49,525 nt of DNA from Deltaproteobacteria bacterium (GTDB taxonomy: Bacteria; Desulfobacterota; Desulfuromonadia; Geobacterales; Geobacteraceae), in NCBI GenBank assembly GCA_021848385.1, contig JAJZUQ010000018.1:1-49525 (forward strand). The letters run 5' to 3'. A program made the translations under genes and the position numbers. Under the pieces are notes generated by a model. The model was not told where the DNA came from and ran no database searches. It worked only from the letters and a program-made list of their open reading frames with translations. Of this stretch, positions 34,504 through 41,750 are shown one piece after another. Every line of letters starts with the position of its first letter. The stretch's first letter is position 1.

Positions 34504-35109
34504 GATCACAGTGACAAGTCTGTAGATTCCTACCGTTCCTTACTCCTTCTCTCCGAAATCACCGGCGAGGAGCCACTCTCCCAGCGGGAGCTTTCCCGCC
34601 GGGTCGGCATTGCGGTCGGGCTGGTGAATTCCTACCTGAAAAACTTGGTGGCCAAGGGGTATGTGCGGGTCAAGGACTTTCCCCGCAACCGCTACGCCTA
34701 CCTCCTCACCCCCACGGGGATCGCCGAGAAGAGCCGGCTCGCCCATCAGCATCTCAGCTACTTCACCAATCTCTATACTATCACGCGGCAGGATTACCTC
34801 GATCTGTTCCGCCGTTTGGAGGTGTCCGGCGTGCGCGGGGTGGTGTTCTGCGGAGTGGATGAAGTGGCTGAAGTGGCCTATCTGTCCCTCAGGGAAACCA
34901 GCCTTGAACTGGCGGGGGTGATGGACGACGGACGGCAGGGAGATCTGTTTTTTGGTGTGAAGGTTGTGTCGCTGGCCGAGGGAGTGCGCAGGGGGGGCGT
35001 CCCGGTGGTGATTTCCTCCCTGAAGCGGAGAGACGAGTTGGTACAGGCACTTCGCGGGCAGGGAGTACCGGAAACGGGGATTTTTGAGGGACCGGGGACT
35101 GGGGATTAG
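34498..35109 (+). CDS. EPS-associated MarR-type winged-helix regulator with extra C-terminal domain
   Basis: About 203 residues. Residues ~10-95 are a winged helix-turn-helix (LLLLSEITGEEPLSQRELSRRVGIAVGLVNSYLKNLVAKGYVRVK, YLLTPTGIAEKSRL) of the kind found at the head of exopolysaccharide clusters. Residues ~110-200 (VRGVVFCGVDEVAEVAYLSL, GVMDDGRQGDLFFGVKVVSL, VPVVISSLKRRDELVQAL) look like a Rossmann or PglD-N-like nucleotide-binding domain that could sense a sugar nucleotide. The ATG at 34498 lies inside a palindrome and lacks a Shine-Dalgarno sequence; TTG 34462 is an alternative. The last residues (GPGTGD) and stop come from a GGGGACT heptamer array. It probably regulates the polysaccharide genes on either side. 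Confidence 0.8.
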   Translation: MNDHSDKSVDSYRSLLLLSEITGEEPLSQRELSRRVGIAVGLVNSYLKNLVAKGYVRVKDFPRNRYAYLLTPTGIAEKSRLAHQHLSYFTNLYTITRQDYLDLFRRLEVSGVRGVVFCGVDEVAEVAYLSLRETSLELAGVMDDGRQGDLFFGVKVVSLAEGVRRGGVPVVISSLKRRDELVQALRGQGVPETGIFEGPGTGD

Positions 35110-35128
35110 GGACTGGGGACTCGGGGTG
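35092..35128. repeat. GGGGACT heptamer array at the end of the regulator gene
   Basis: GGGGACT, GGGGATT, AGGGACT, GGGGACT and CGGGGTG in tandem. The regulator's TAG stop lies inside (35107-35109). Confidence 0.8.
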
Positions 35129-35147
35129 GCCGGTAAATAGGGGCTCC

Positions 35148-35275
35148 GAGCCAAAGGCAAATTGATAGGGATATAGGGGATATTACGGCGATAACTAAAC
35201 ATATCAATGGTAGGGGCGAGCTTACCTCGCCCGATTTGGGGCGGGGATACAAGGGATAACGGCAAAGCAAACGGA
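35148..35275. repeat. Degenerate AGGGATA-type palindrome with embedded hairpin
   Basis: The left end AGCCAAAGGCAAATTGATAG and the later GGGGATACAAGGGATAACGG match the repeat family of 36524-37355, but the middle is replaced by TAGGGGCGAG-CTTAC-CTCGCCC, the same kind of hairpin found in the MITE-like element near purH. It looks like a composite of two repeat types. No gene is visible in 35110-35338. Confidence 0.6.
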
Positions 35276-35338
35276 TGGCGAGTGGCGAAGAGTGGGGGGA
35301 TTTGCATTGAAATCTGAAACAATAAGTGGCATATTTCA

Positions 35339-36517
35339 ATGATGATTGTACCGCGTCAATACCATTACAGCATCATCTGCGAAGCATTGGAGCGATCTCC
35401 GGTTGTTGCCATTCTCGGTCCGCGGCAGGTTGGCAAAACCACCTTGGCCCGAGAGGTTGCGCTGGGTTATAAAGATGCCGGAGTAACCCATTTTGATCTG
35501 GAAGACCTGGATGATCGTGCCCGGCTGAACGAACCGAAGCTTGCTCTTGAGCGCCTGCGGGGGCTGATCGTCATAGATGAAATTCAGCTGCTCCCGGAAC
35601 TGTTCCCAGTCCTGCGGGTGCTGGCTGACCGTCCGGGGCTGCCGGCGCGCTTTTTGATCCTTGGGAGTGCCTCACCGCAGTTATTGCGCCAAAGTTCGGA
35701 ATCTCTCGCAGGGCGCATTGTGTACCATGAGCTGGACGGGTTCTCCTGCGCCGAGGTCCAGGAAAGTGAACAGCTGTGGCGGCGCGGCGGTTTCCCTCCG
35801 GCTTTTCTGGCGAAGTCGGAACAGGCCAGTGTCCTGTGGCGACGTGATTTCGTGCGCACCTTCCTGGAGCGGGATATCCCCCAGTTGGGCATCAGCATCC
35901 CCGCGGTAACCCTGCATCGTTTCTGGCGCATGATCGCCCATTATCATGGTCAGATATGGAACGGCAACGAGCTGGCCCGCTCCTTCGGTGTGTCGCACAC
36001 GACGGTGCGGAGGTATCTCGACGTGCTGTGCGGCGCGTTGGTCGTACGCCAATTGTTGCCGTGGCACGAAAATCTTGGCAAGCGGCAGGTAAAAGCACCC
36101 AAAATCTACCTGTCCGACAGCGGCATTCTCCATACGCTCCTTGGCATTCAAACGCAGGATGATCTGGAGCACCACCCGAAATCCGGCGCTTCCTGGGAAG
36201 GCTTTGTTATAAAGGAAATCATTCATCGTCTGGGAGCCGCTCCGGAGGAATGTTTTTTCTGGGCCACACATAGCGGGGCGGAGCTTGATCTGCTTGTCAT
36301 TCGCGGCAGACTGAGGCTCGGTTTCGAGGTGAAGCGTTCAACGGCGCCGCGTCTGACACCATCGATGCGCTCTGCCCTGGAGACTCTCCATCTTGATCGC
36401 CTTACCGTCGTTCATGCTGGTGAACATGCGTTTCCCTTGGCGGATCGTGTCGAGGCTCTTCCTTTTGCCCGCCTGTCGGATCTGGGGTCCGGTGGGACAG
36501 GGGCGGCCGGGGGCTAA
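35339..36517 (+). CDS. AAA-like ATPase of the DUF4143 family
   Basis: A 392-residue protein. Walker A is GPRQVGKTTLA (about residues 27-37), Walker B LIVIDEIQLLPELF, sensor LILGSASPQLLRQ, then a winged-helix-like segment (LHRFWRMIAHYHGQIWNGNELARSFGVSHTTVRRYLDVL) and the C-terminal DUF4143 part with a nuclease-like ELDLLVIRGRLRLGFEVKRS. These proteins are common, scattered and often horizontally moved; the function is unknown, with toxin-antitoxin or defence roles suggested for some. No partner gene is adjacent. It sits alone between repeat elements. The ATG at 35339 and the one directly after it are equally possible; no ribosome-binding site is visible. Confidence 0.85.
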   Translation: MMIVPRQYHYSIICEALERSPVVAILGPRQVGKTTLAREVALGYKDAGVTHFDLEDLDDRARLNEPKLALERLRGLIVIDEIQLLPELFPVLRVLADRPGLPARFLILGSASPQLLRQSSESLAGRIVYHELDGFSCAEVQESEQLWRRGGFPPAFLAKSEQASVLWRRDFVRTFLERDIPQLGISIPAVTLHRFWRMIAHYHGQIWNGNELARSFGVSHTTVRRYLDVLCGALVVRQLLPWHENLGKRQVKAPKIYLSDSGILHTLLGIQTQDDLEHHPKSGASWEGFVIKEIIHRLGAAPEECFFWATHSGAELDLLVIRGRLRLGFEVKRSTAPRLTPSMRSALETLHLDRLTVVHAGEHAFPLADRVEALPFARLSDLGSGGTGAAGG

Positions 36518-36523
36518 GGGGTT

Positions 36524-36665
36524 CGAGTCAAAGGCAATGTAACAGGGATACAGGGGATAAAAGGGATAACGGCAAAAGCAAAACAGATTCTTAGAGGTAA
36601 AACAACCAAAAGGTTTCTGACTTTAAGGTTTTATCCCCTTAATCCCATTCATCCCTGTAAAATAA
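36524..36665. repeat. AGGGATA palindromic element, copy upstream of the GxxExxY gene
   Basis: Left arm TCAAAGGCAATGTAACAGGG then ATACAGGGGATAAAAGGGAT; right arm TTTTATCCCCTTAATCCC, ATTCATCCCTGTAAAATAAG. Arms are 9-bp tandem units (AGGGGATAA-like, ATCCCCTTA-like) in opposite orientation around a ~75-bp centre. It ends 10 bp before the start codon of the GxxExxY gene. Confidence 0.9.
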
Positions 36666-36675
36666 GGTTGTATCT

Positions 36676-37044
36676 ATGATTCACGAAGAACTCACAGAGA
36701 AGATATTGAAAGTCTGCTTCGATGTCAGTAATGAACTCGGTTGCGGGTTCCTCGAATCAGTCTACGAAAAAGCTCTTTTGATCGCACTTGAAGAGGCAGG
36801 GCTGAAAGCACAGTCACAAGTACCGCTGAAAGTTATGTTTCGAGGTCAAACAGTCGGCGAGTTCTACCCGGATATTGTGGTGGAAGACACGGTACTGCTC
36901 GAGCTTAAAGCCGTCAAGGCACTTGCTCCTGAGCATTTAGCCCAGGTAATGAACTATCTCAAGGCAACGGGGATAGAAGTTGGTTTTCTCATAAACTTTG
37001 GGAATCCCAAACTTGAATATCGTCGGTTTGGTAATCGTTTTTAA
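36676..37044 (+). CDS. GxxExxY protein
   Basis: A 122-residue protein with the family motif in GCGFLESVYEKAL (about residues 21-33) and a PD-(D/E)xK-like core: VGEFYPDIVVEDTVLLELKAVKAL (Asp and ELK positioned as in nucleases), then VMNYLKATGIEVGFLINFG. The ATG follows the upstream repeat by 10 bp with no Shine-Dalgarno sequence. Two bases after the TAA stop a copy of the same repeat begins. The gene therefore fills the space between repeat copies almost exactly. The family is frequent in bacterial genomes, often in several copies; its function is unknown. A nuclease acting on or mobilising the flanking repeats is a hypothesis. Confidence 0.9.
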   Translation: MIHEELTEKILKVCFDVSNELGCGFLESVYEKALLIALEEAGLKAQSQVPLKVMFRGQTVGEFYPDIVVEDTVLLELKAVKALAPEHLAQVMNYLKATGIEVGFLINFGNPKLEYRRFGNRF

Positions 37045-37355
37045 GCAAAGGCGAATTAACAGGGATACAGGTTCGAGCCAAAAGGCAATTTAACAGGGAT
37101 AAAAGGGATAACGGCAAGATCAAAGAGCAAGGCTTTTTCGGGTCTAAACCAGAAATCACGGTTTTAAGGTTTTTATCCCCTTAATCCCCTTCATCACTGT
37201 TTGAATGAGGTTTTAGAATCAAAGGCAAATTAACAGGGATACAAGGGATAAACGGGATAACGGCAAAAAACAAAGAGCCATGCTTTTACGGGTTTAAACC
37301 AGAAATCCCGGTTTTAAGGTTTTCATCCCCTTAATCCCTTTTATCCCTGTAAATA
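37045..37355. repeat. Three further AGGGATA palindromic copies (one truncated) in tandem
   Basis: 37045-37070 is a left-end stub (GCAAAGGCGAATTAACAGGG...). 37074-37200 is a full copy and 37217-37355 a second full copy. The two full copies share the centre (AAAGAGC, TTTACGGGTTTAAACCAGAA or TTTTTCGGGTCTAAACCAGA, GGTTTTAAGGTTTT) and differ by scattered substitutions. This fills the 337-bp gap between the GxxExxY gene and rfbF. Confidence 0.92.
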
Positions 37356-37381
37356 AGTTTTGATGAAGCAAGGGAGGTTGC

Positions 37382-38155
37382 ATGAAGGTTGTCATACTGG
37401 CCGGAGGATTGGGGACACGCCTCAGTGAAGAGACGGTGGTACGACCGAAGCCGATGGTGGAGATCGGCGGCAGGCCCATTCTCTGGCACATCATGAAGAT
37501 CTATTCCCACTACGGGTTCAACGACTTTGTCATCTGTCTCGGCTTCAAGGGGTACATGATCAAGGAGTACTTCTCCAACTACTTTCTGCATATGAGCGAT
37601 GTAACCTTCGACATGCGGACTAATTCCATGGAGGTCCATCAGCAACACGCCGAACCGTGGAAAGTGACGCTGGTGGATACGGGAGCTGGCTCAATGACCG
37701 GCGGCCGGGTTAAGCGTGTCGCGCCATACCTGGAAAACGAGACGTTTATGCTTACTTATGGTGACGGGGTAGCCAACGTCAATGTCGACGAACTGCTACG
37801 CTACCACAAAAGCCACGGCAAGCCTGCCACGGTGACCTCTACCCAGCCTTCCGGCCGTTTCGGTGCATTGAACATGGGGGAAGACGGCAAGATCCATTCT
37901 TTCCAGGAAAAGCCTGCCGGAGATGGCTCCTGGATCAACGGCGGTTTCTTTGTCCTGGAGCCGTCGATCATTGATCGCATTGCCGGAGACGGGACAATCT
38001 TCGAGAAAGAACCGCTGGAGGGACTGGCCCATGATGGCCAGTTGATGGCGTACAAGCATGCCGGTTTCTGGCAGCCGATGGATACCCTGCGGGACAAGCA
38101 GCATCTGGAGGAACTCTGGAGCAGTGGGCGGGCGCCGTGGAAAATCTGGGACTAG
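37382..38155 (+). CDS. rfbF: Glucose-1-phosphate cytidylyltransferase
   Basis: Makes CDP-glucose, the first step to CDP-linked 3,6-dideoxyhexoses. The 257 residues are complete: [20 protein letters not shown] with Lys25-containing [35 protein letters not shown], and FQPMDT-like [17 protein letters not shown] at the end. GGGAGG is 5 bases before the ATG. The final Asp codon and TAG stop lie in a GGGACTA heptamer array that continues to the rfbG start. First gene of the CDP-sugar operon. Confidence 0.97.
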   Translation: MKVVILAGGLGTRLSEETVVRPKPMVEIGGRPILWHIMKIYSHYGFNDFVICLGFKGYMIKEYFSNYFLHMSDVTFDMRTNSMEVHQQHAEPWKVTLVDTGAGSMTGGRVKRVAPYLENETFMLTYGDGVANVNVDELLRYHKSHGKPATVTSTQPSGRFGALNMGEDGKIHSFQEKPAGDGSWINGGFFVLEPSIIDRIAGDGTIFEKEPLEGLAHDGQLMAYKHAGFWQPMDTLRDKQHLEELWSSGRAPWKIWD

Positions 38156-38172
38156 GGATCGGGGACTAGGGG
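38147..38172. repeat. GGGACTA heptamer array bridging rfbF and rfbG
   Basis: GGGACTA, GGGATCG, GGGACTA, then GGGG, ending one base before the rfbG ATG at 38173. It supplies the rfbF stop codon and the only purine-rich sequence that could serve as rfbG ribosome-binding site. Confidence 0.8.
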
Positions 38173-39252
38173 ATGGTAAACTTAGAGTTTTGGCAGGGCA
38201 AGCGGGTCTTCTTGACGGGACACTCTGGATTTAAGGGGTCATGGCTCTGTCTATGGCTTCACGCATTGGGTGCTAATGTAACCGGCTATGCCCTGGAGCC
38301 GCCGACCACGCCGAGCCTCTTTGAACTGGTAAGGGTTGGCGAATTGGTCACCTCGATCACCGCCGATGTGCGGGACCTTGATCGGCTCAAAGCAGAAATG
38401 GCGAAGGCGGCCCCGGAGATTGTCATTCATATGGCAGCCCAGCCGCTGGTGCGGGATTCATACAAGATTCCGGTGGAGACCTATGCCGTCAACGTCATGG
38501 GAACGGTCAACTTGCTGGAGGCGGTGCGTGCCTGCCCGACCGTCCGGGCGGTGGTCAACGTCACCACCGACAAGGTGTATGAAAACCGCGAATGGCACTG
38601 GGGATACCGGGAAAACGAACCGTTCGGCGGCTACGACCCCTACTCCAACAGCAAGGGGTGCTCCGAGCTGGTGACTGCCGCCTATCGCAGTTCGTATTTC
38701 AACCTTCAACATTTCAACAATTCAACGCCTCAACACCCCGCAGCCGTAGCAACCGCCCGCGCCGGCAACGTCATCGGCGGCGGTGACTGGGCCAGCGACC
38801 GGCTCATACCCGATGTCATTCGCGCCATTCTGGCAGGCGAACCGGTGCGAATTCGCAACCCCCACGCCATCCGTCCTTGGCAGCACGTGCTGGAACCGTT
38901 GTCCGGCTATCTTGTGTTAGCGCAGCGGCTGTACGAGGAGGGTGCGCGGTACGCCGAGGGGTGGAACTTCGGTCCCGACGAGAAAGATGCCCGGCCGGTG
39001 GAATGGTTGGTGAATCGCCTCTGCGAAAGGTGGGAGGAGGGGGCGATCTACGAGATCGATCAGGGAGAGCATCCCCACGAGGCCCACTACCTGAAGCTCG
39101 ATTGCTCCAAGGCCAGGGCGGAACTGGGGTGGCGGCCCCGTTGGAGTCTCGAGGCGGCACTTGAGAGCATCGTGGCGTGGACGAAGGTATGGCGCGATGG
39201 CGGCGACGTAAGGGGCGCGTGTTTGGCGCAAATTAGAGCGTATGAAAGTTGA
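38173..39252 (+). CDS. rfbG: CDP-glucose 4,6-dehydratase
   Basis: NAD-dependent SDR giving CDP-4-keto-6-deoxyglucose. Landmarks in the 359 residues: RVFLTGHSGFKGSWLCLWL (NAD loop), IHMAAQPLVRDSY, VNVTTDKVYEN, YxxxK in YSNSKG, RAGNVIGGGDWASDRLIPD and RPWQHVLEPLSGYL. Residues ~175-193 (YFNLQHFNNSTPQHPAA) are encoded by TTCAAC repeats of 7-8 bp and replace the usual short FNPxxYxxHGV loop; reading frame and total length are kept. The end of the gene also runs into GTTGAAA repeats. Confidence 0.96.
   Translation: MVNLEFWQGKRVFLTGHSGFKGSWLCLWLHALGANVTGYALEPPTTPSLFELVRVGELVTSITADVRDLDRLKAEMAKAAPEIVIHMAAQPLVRDSYKIPVETYAVNVMGTVNLLEAVRACPTVRAVVNVTTDKVYENREWHWGYRENEPFGGYDPYSNSKGCSELVTAAYRSSYFNLQHFNNSTPQHPAAVATARAGNVIGGGDWASDRLIPDVIRAILAGEPVRIRNPHAIRPWQHVLEPLSGYLVLAQRLYEEGARYAEGWNFGPDEKDARPVEWLVNRLCERWEEGAIYEIDQGEHPHEAHYLKLDCSKARAELGWRPRWSLEAALESIVAWTKVWRDGGDVRGACLAQIRAYES
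38697..38735. repeat. TTCAAC repeat array inside rfbG
   Basis: TTTCAAC, CTTCAAC, ATTTCAAC, AATTCAAC, GCCTCAAC: five units of 7 or 8 bp in the coding frame, between the YxxxK motif and the RAGNVIGGG segment. Confidence 0.8.
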
Positions 39253-39340
39253 AAAGTTCAAAAGTTCAAAAGTTGAAAGTTGAAAGTTGACTGTTCAACC
39301 TTTCAACTCTTCAACGGTTTATGAACGGTTCAACGGTTAT
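39243..39340. repeat. Inverted GTTGAAA / TTCAAC repeat cluster between rfbG and rfbH
   Basis: Left part (39245-39290): GTTGAAAA, GTTCAAAA twice, then GTTGAAA twice and GTTGACT. Right part (39292-39337): GTTCAAC, TTTCAAC, TCTTCAAC, GGTTCAAC. The halves are inverted and can fold together. The unit is 7-8 bp. It ends just before the AAGGAG used by rfbH. Confidence 0.88.
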
Positions 39341-39356
39341 TAAAAAGGAGCTTGGC

Positions 39357-40820
39357 GTGGAAGGTGCGAGAGAGACGGAGCAGGAATTGAGGGAGGCGGC
39401 GATACGGGCTGCTCTCAACTATTATGAATTCCGGCACAAGCCGAAAAAGCCTTTTGTCCCCGGTGACCGCATCCCCTATGCCGGCCGGGTCTTTGATGAG
39501 AGAGAAATTGCTAGTCTGATCGATGCGTCCCTGGATTTCTGGCTCACCACCGGTCGGTACGCGGAAGAATTCGAGCAGAAATTTGCCGGGTTCCTTGGGG
39601 TGCAGCACTGCTCCCTGACCAACTCCGGCTCTTCCGCGAACCTGCTTGCCTTCATGGCGCTCACCTCGCCAAAGCTGGGGGAGAGGCGGATCAACCGGGG
39701 TGACGAAGTCATCACCGTCGCTGCCGGCTTCCCCACGACGGTTGCGCCGATAATCCAGTACGGCGCAGTGCCGGTGTTCGTGGATGTCTCTCTTCCCACT
39801 TACGACATCGACGTGACCCAGCTCGATGCTGCCCTCTCGGAGCGCACAAAAGCGGTCATGGCTGCCCACACCCTGGGGAACCCGTTCGACCTGGCTGCTG
39901 TCAAGGCCTTCTGCGACAGGCACGGTCTCTGGCTGATCGAGGACAACTGCGACGCCTTGGGCTCCCGCTACAAGTTCAACGATTCAACTTCAACTCCTCA
40001 ACTGTCAACTGTCAACGGGTTCCAGTTTACCGGAACAATAGGCCACATTGGCACCTCCAGCTTCTACCCGCCCCACCATATGACCATGGGGGAAGGTGGT
40101 GCGGTCTACACGAACAGTGTTGAATTGAAGAGAATTGTTGAATCGTTACGGGACTGGGGGCGGGACTGTTGGTGTCCTTCCGGCAGGGACAACACCTGCG
40201 GCAACCGGTTCGGCCAGCAGTTCGGCGAGCTTCCCTTCGGCTATGACCACAAATATGTCTATTCCCATTTCGGCTATAACCTGAAGGTGACCGACATGCA
40301 GGCGGCCATAGGCTGCGCCCAGCTTGAGAAGCTTCCGGGCTTTATCGAGGCAAGAAAGAAGAACTGGCAGCTGTTGCGCGACGGTCTGGCCGGTCTGGAT
40401 GATCGCCTGATCCTGCCTGAAGCGACCGAAAACGCCGACCCCTCCTGGTTCGGCTTCCTGCTTACCGTGCGGGAGGGGTCACGACTCAGTCGCGAACGGA
40501 TAGTGCATCACCTGGAAGGGAAAGGGATACAGACCCGGATGCTCTTTGCCGGCAACCTGATCAAGCATCCCTGCTTCGATGAGATGAGGGCAACCGGGAC
40601 CGGCTTCCGTGTCGTTCCTAATACAAACGTTGAACAGTTGAAATGTTTAAAAGTTGAACCTTCAACCCTTCAACCCTTCAACCCTTCAATTGTAGCATCT
40701 CCTCTTCCCGTTACCGACCGGATCATGCGCGACACCTTCTGGGTGGGAGTTTATCCGGGGATGAGCGAGGAGATGGTACAGTATTTGGTGACGACCATTA
40801 TGGAGTTCTGCCAGCGATGA
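39357..40820 (+). CDS. rfbH: CDP-4-keto-6-deoxyglucose 3-dehydrase (E1) with repeat-encoded insertions
   Basis: PMP- and 2Fe-2S-dependent enzyme for C3 deoxygenation. The PLP-lysine is replaced by His (His240 in [12 protein letters not shown]), as in E1. Cluster cysteines are Cys198, Cys271, Cys273 and Cys281. The last three keep the C-X1-C-X7-C spacing, but the first gap is X72 instead of X57, because residues ~206-221 ([14 protein letters not shown]) are encoded by TTCAAC/GTCAAC repeats. A second insertion of ~27 residues, near 420-447 ([20 protein letters not shown]), is likewise repeat-encoded. Total is 487 residues against ~437 usual. GTG 39357 is the best start (AAGGAG 6 bases before); ATG 39321 lies in the repeat cluster. 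The E3 reductase partner is not in the window. It overlaps the next gene by ATGA. Confidence 0.93.
   Translation: MEGARETEQELREAAIRAALNYYEFRHKPKKPFVPGDRIPYAGRVFDEREIASLIDASLDFWLTTGRYAEEFEQKFAGFLGVQHCSLTNSGSSANLLAFMALTSPKLGERRINRGDEVITVAAGFPTTVAPIIQYGAVPVFVDVSLPTYDIDVTQLDAALSERTKAVMAAHTLGNPFDLAAVKAFCDRHGLWLIEDNCDALGSRYKFNDSTSTPQLSTVNGFQFTGTIGHIGTSSFYPPHHMTMGEGGAVYTNSVELKRIVESLRDWGRDCWCPSGRDNTCGNRFGQQFGELPFGYDHKYVYSHFGYNLKVTDMQAAIGCAQLEKLPGFIEARKKNWQLLRDGLAGLDDRLILPEATENADPSWFGFLLTVREGSRLSRERIVHHLEGKGIQTRMLFAGNLIKHPCFDEMRATGTGFRVVPNTNVEQLKCLKVEPSTLQPFNPSIVASPLPVTDRIMRDTFWVGVYPGMSEEMVQYLVTTIMEFCQR
39974..40017. repeat. TTCAAC/GTCAAC array inside rfbH (first)
   Basis: TTCAAC, GATTCAAC, TTCAAC, TCCTCAAC, TGTCAAC, TGTCAAC in tandem within the coding frame; codes for the 15-residue net expansion between the first cluster cysteine and the cofactor histidine. 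Confidence 0.85.
40629..40690. repeat. Inverted GTTGAA/TTCAAC array inside rfbH (second)
   Basis: GTTGAAC, AGTTGAAA, TGTTTAAAA, GTTGAAC, then CTTCAAC and three CCTTCAAC-like units: an inverted repeat inside the coding frame, with a net gain of about 27 codons. Confidence 0.88.
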
Positions 40821-41740
40821 GCATCCTGGTTACCGGGGCTACCGGCTTTGTCGGTGGAGCCTTGACTCGCCGTCTGGCCAAGGCTGGCCGGCAGGTACAT
40901 GTCTTTGTGCGGGAGAGTTCTGACCGCCGCCGTTTGTCCGATCTTAAGGGAGTCACCGAACACTGCGTGGATTTGCGTGATGCAGATGCGGTTGAGCAGG
41001 TGGTGCAGGAAATCCGGCCGCGAATTATTTATCATTGCGGAGTTTATGGCGGGTTTCCCTTCCAGGATGATACTGCTGCCATCTTCGCTACCAATCTGAC
41101 CGGTACTATAAACCTGGTGCAAGCTTGCCGGGCCGTGGGGTTCGAGCGCTTTGTCGCAACCGGCAGCTCTTCGGAATATGGTTTCAAGGACAGGGCAATG
41201 AAGGAAGACGATCTGCCGGAACCGTTGGGGGACTATGCCGTCGCAAAATGCGCAGCAACCCTCTATTGCAGATCGGAAGCGCTGCTGCATGATCTGCCGA
41301 TAGTTATCTTAAGAGTTTTTTCTCCCTACGGTCCATGGGACGATCCGCGTCGTTTCATCCCTTCCGCCTGTCGCTTGTTGCTGGCTGGTGAGGTTTTGCA
41401 ATTGGCTACGCCGCGTGCAGTCCGGGATTATCTGCATATTGATGATCTGCTGGATTTATACCAGCGGGTCACTGAACTGCCGATTGCGCCGGGAGAGATT
41501 TTCAATGCAGGAAGTGGTCGACAGGTCAGCGTGGCCGAGGTTGCTGGCCACCTTCAACAACTGACAGGCGGACCCGCCCCTGTCAATGGTTCAGAAACTC
41601 CGCGCCGGCCTGAACCCCAATGCTGGGTTGCTGAAATGGAGAAAGCCCGGAGGCTGCTTGGCTGGAGCCAAAAGGTCGATTTGGCGGATGGGCTGGCCCG
41701 AACGGTTGCTTGGATGCGTGAGCACCCCCAATTCAACTGA
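40817..41740 (+). CDS. NAD(P)-dependent SDR acting on a CDP-dideoxy sugar (reductase/epimerase)
   Basis: Extended SDR of 307 residues: [18 protein letters not shown], the motif [14 protein letters not shown] (YxxxK), [44 protein letters not shown]. It overlaps rfbH by ATGA and is followed after 10 nt by a ThDP-enzyme gene. In 3,6-dideoxyhexose pathways the SDR at this position reduces the 4-keto group (abequose or paratose synthase) or, with a ThDP partner, the side chain of a branched sugar (YerF in yersiniose synthesis). With the ThDP gene adjacent I favour the branched-sugar reductase, but sequence alone does not decide. Confidence 0.85.
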   Translation: MSILVTGATGFVGGALTRRLAKAGRQVHVFVRESSDRRRLSDLKGVTEHCVDLRDADAVEQVVQEIRPRIIYHCGVYGGFPFQDDTAAIFATNLTGTINLVQACRAVGFERFVATGSSSEYGFKDRAMKEDDLPEPLGDYAVAKCAATLYCRSEALLHDLPIVILRVFSPYGPWDDPRRFIPSACRLLLAGEVLQLATPRAVRDYLHIDDLLDLYQRVTELPIAPGEIFNAGSGRQVSVAEVAGHLQQLTGGPAPVNGSETPRRPEPQCWVAEMEKARRLLGWSQKVDLADGLARTVAWMREHPQFN

Positions 41741-41750
41741 CGAGGAACGC

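Noticed and set aside
41586..41750. N-terminal extension of the ThDP enzyme into the SDR gene
   Set aside because: The 55 extra codons overlap the SDR in another frame and have no family similarity; the ATG at 41751 has a ribosome-binding site and the conserved N terminus.
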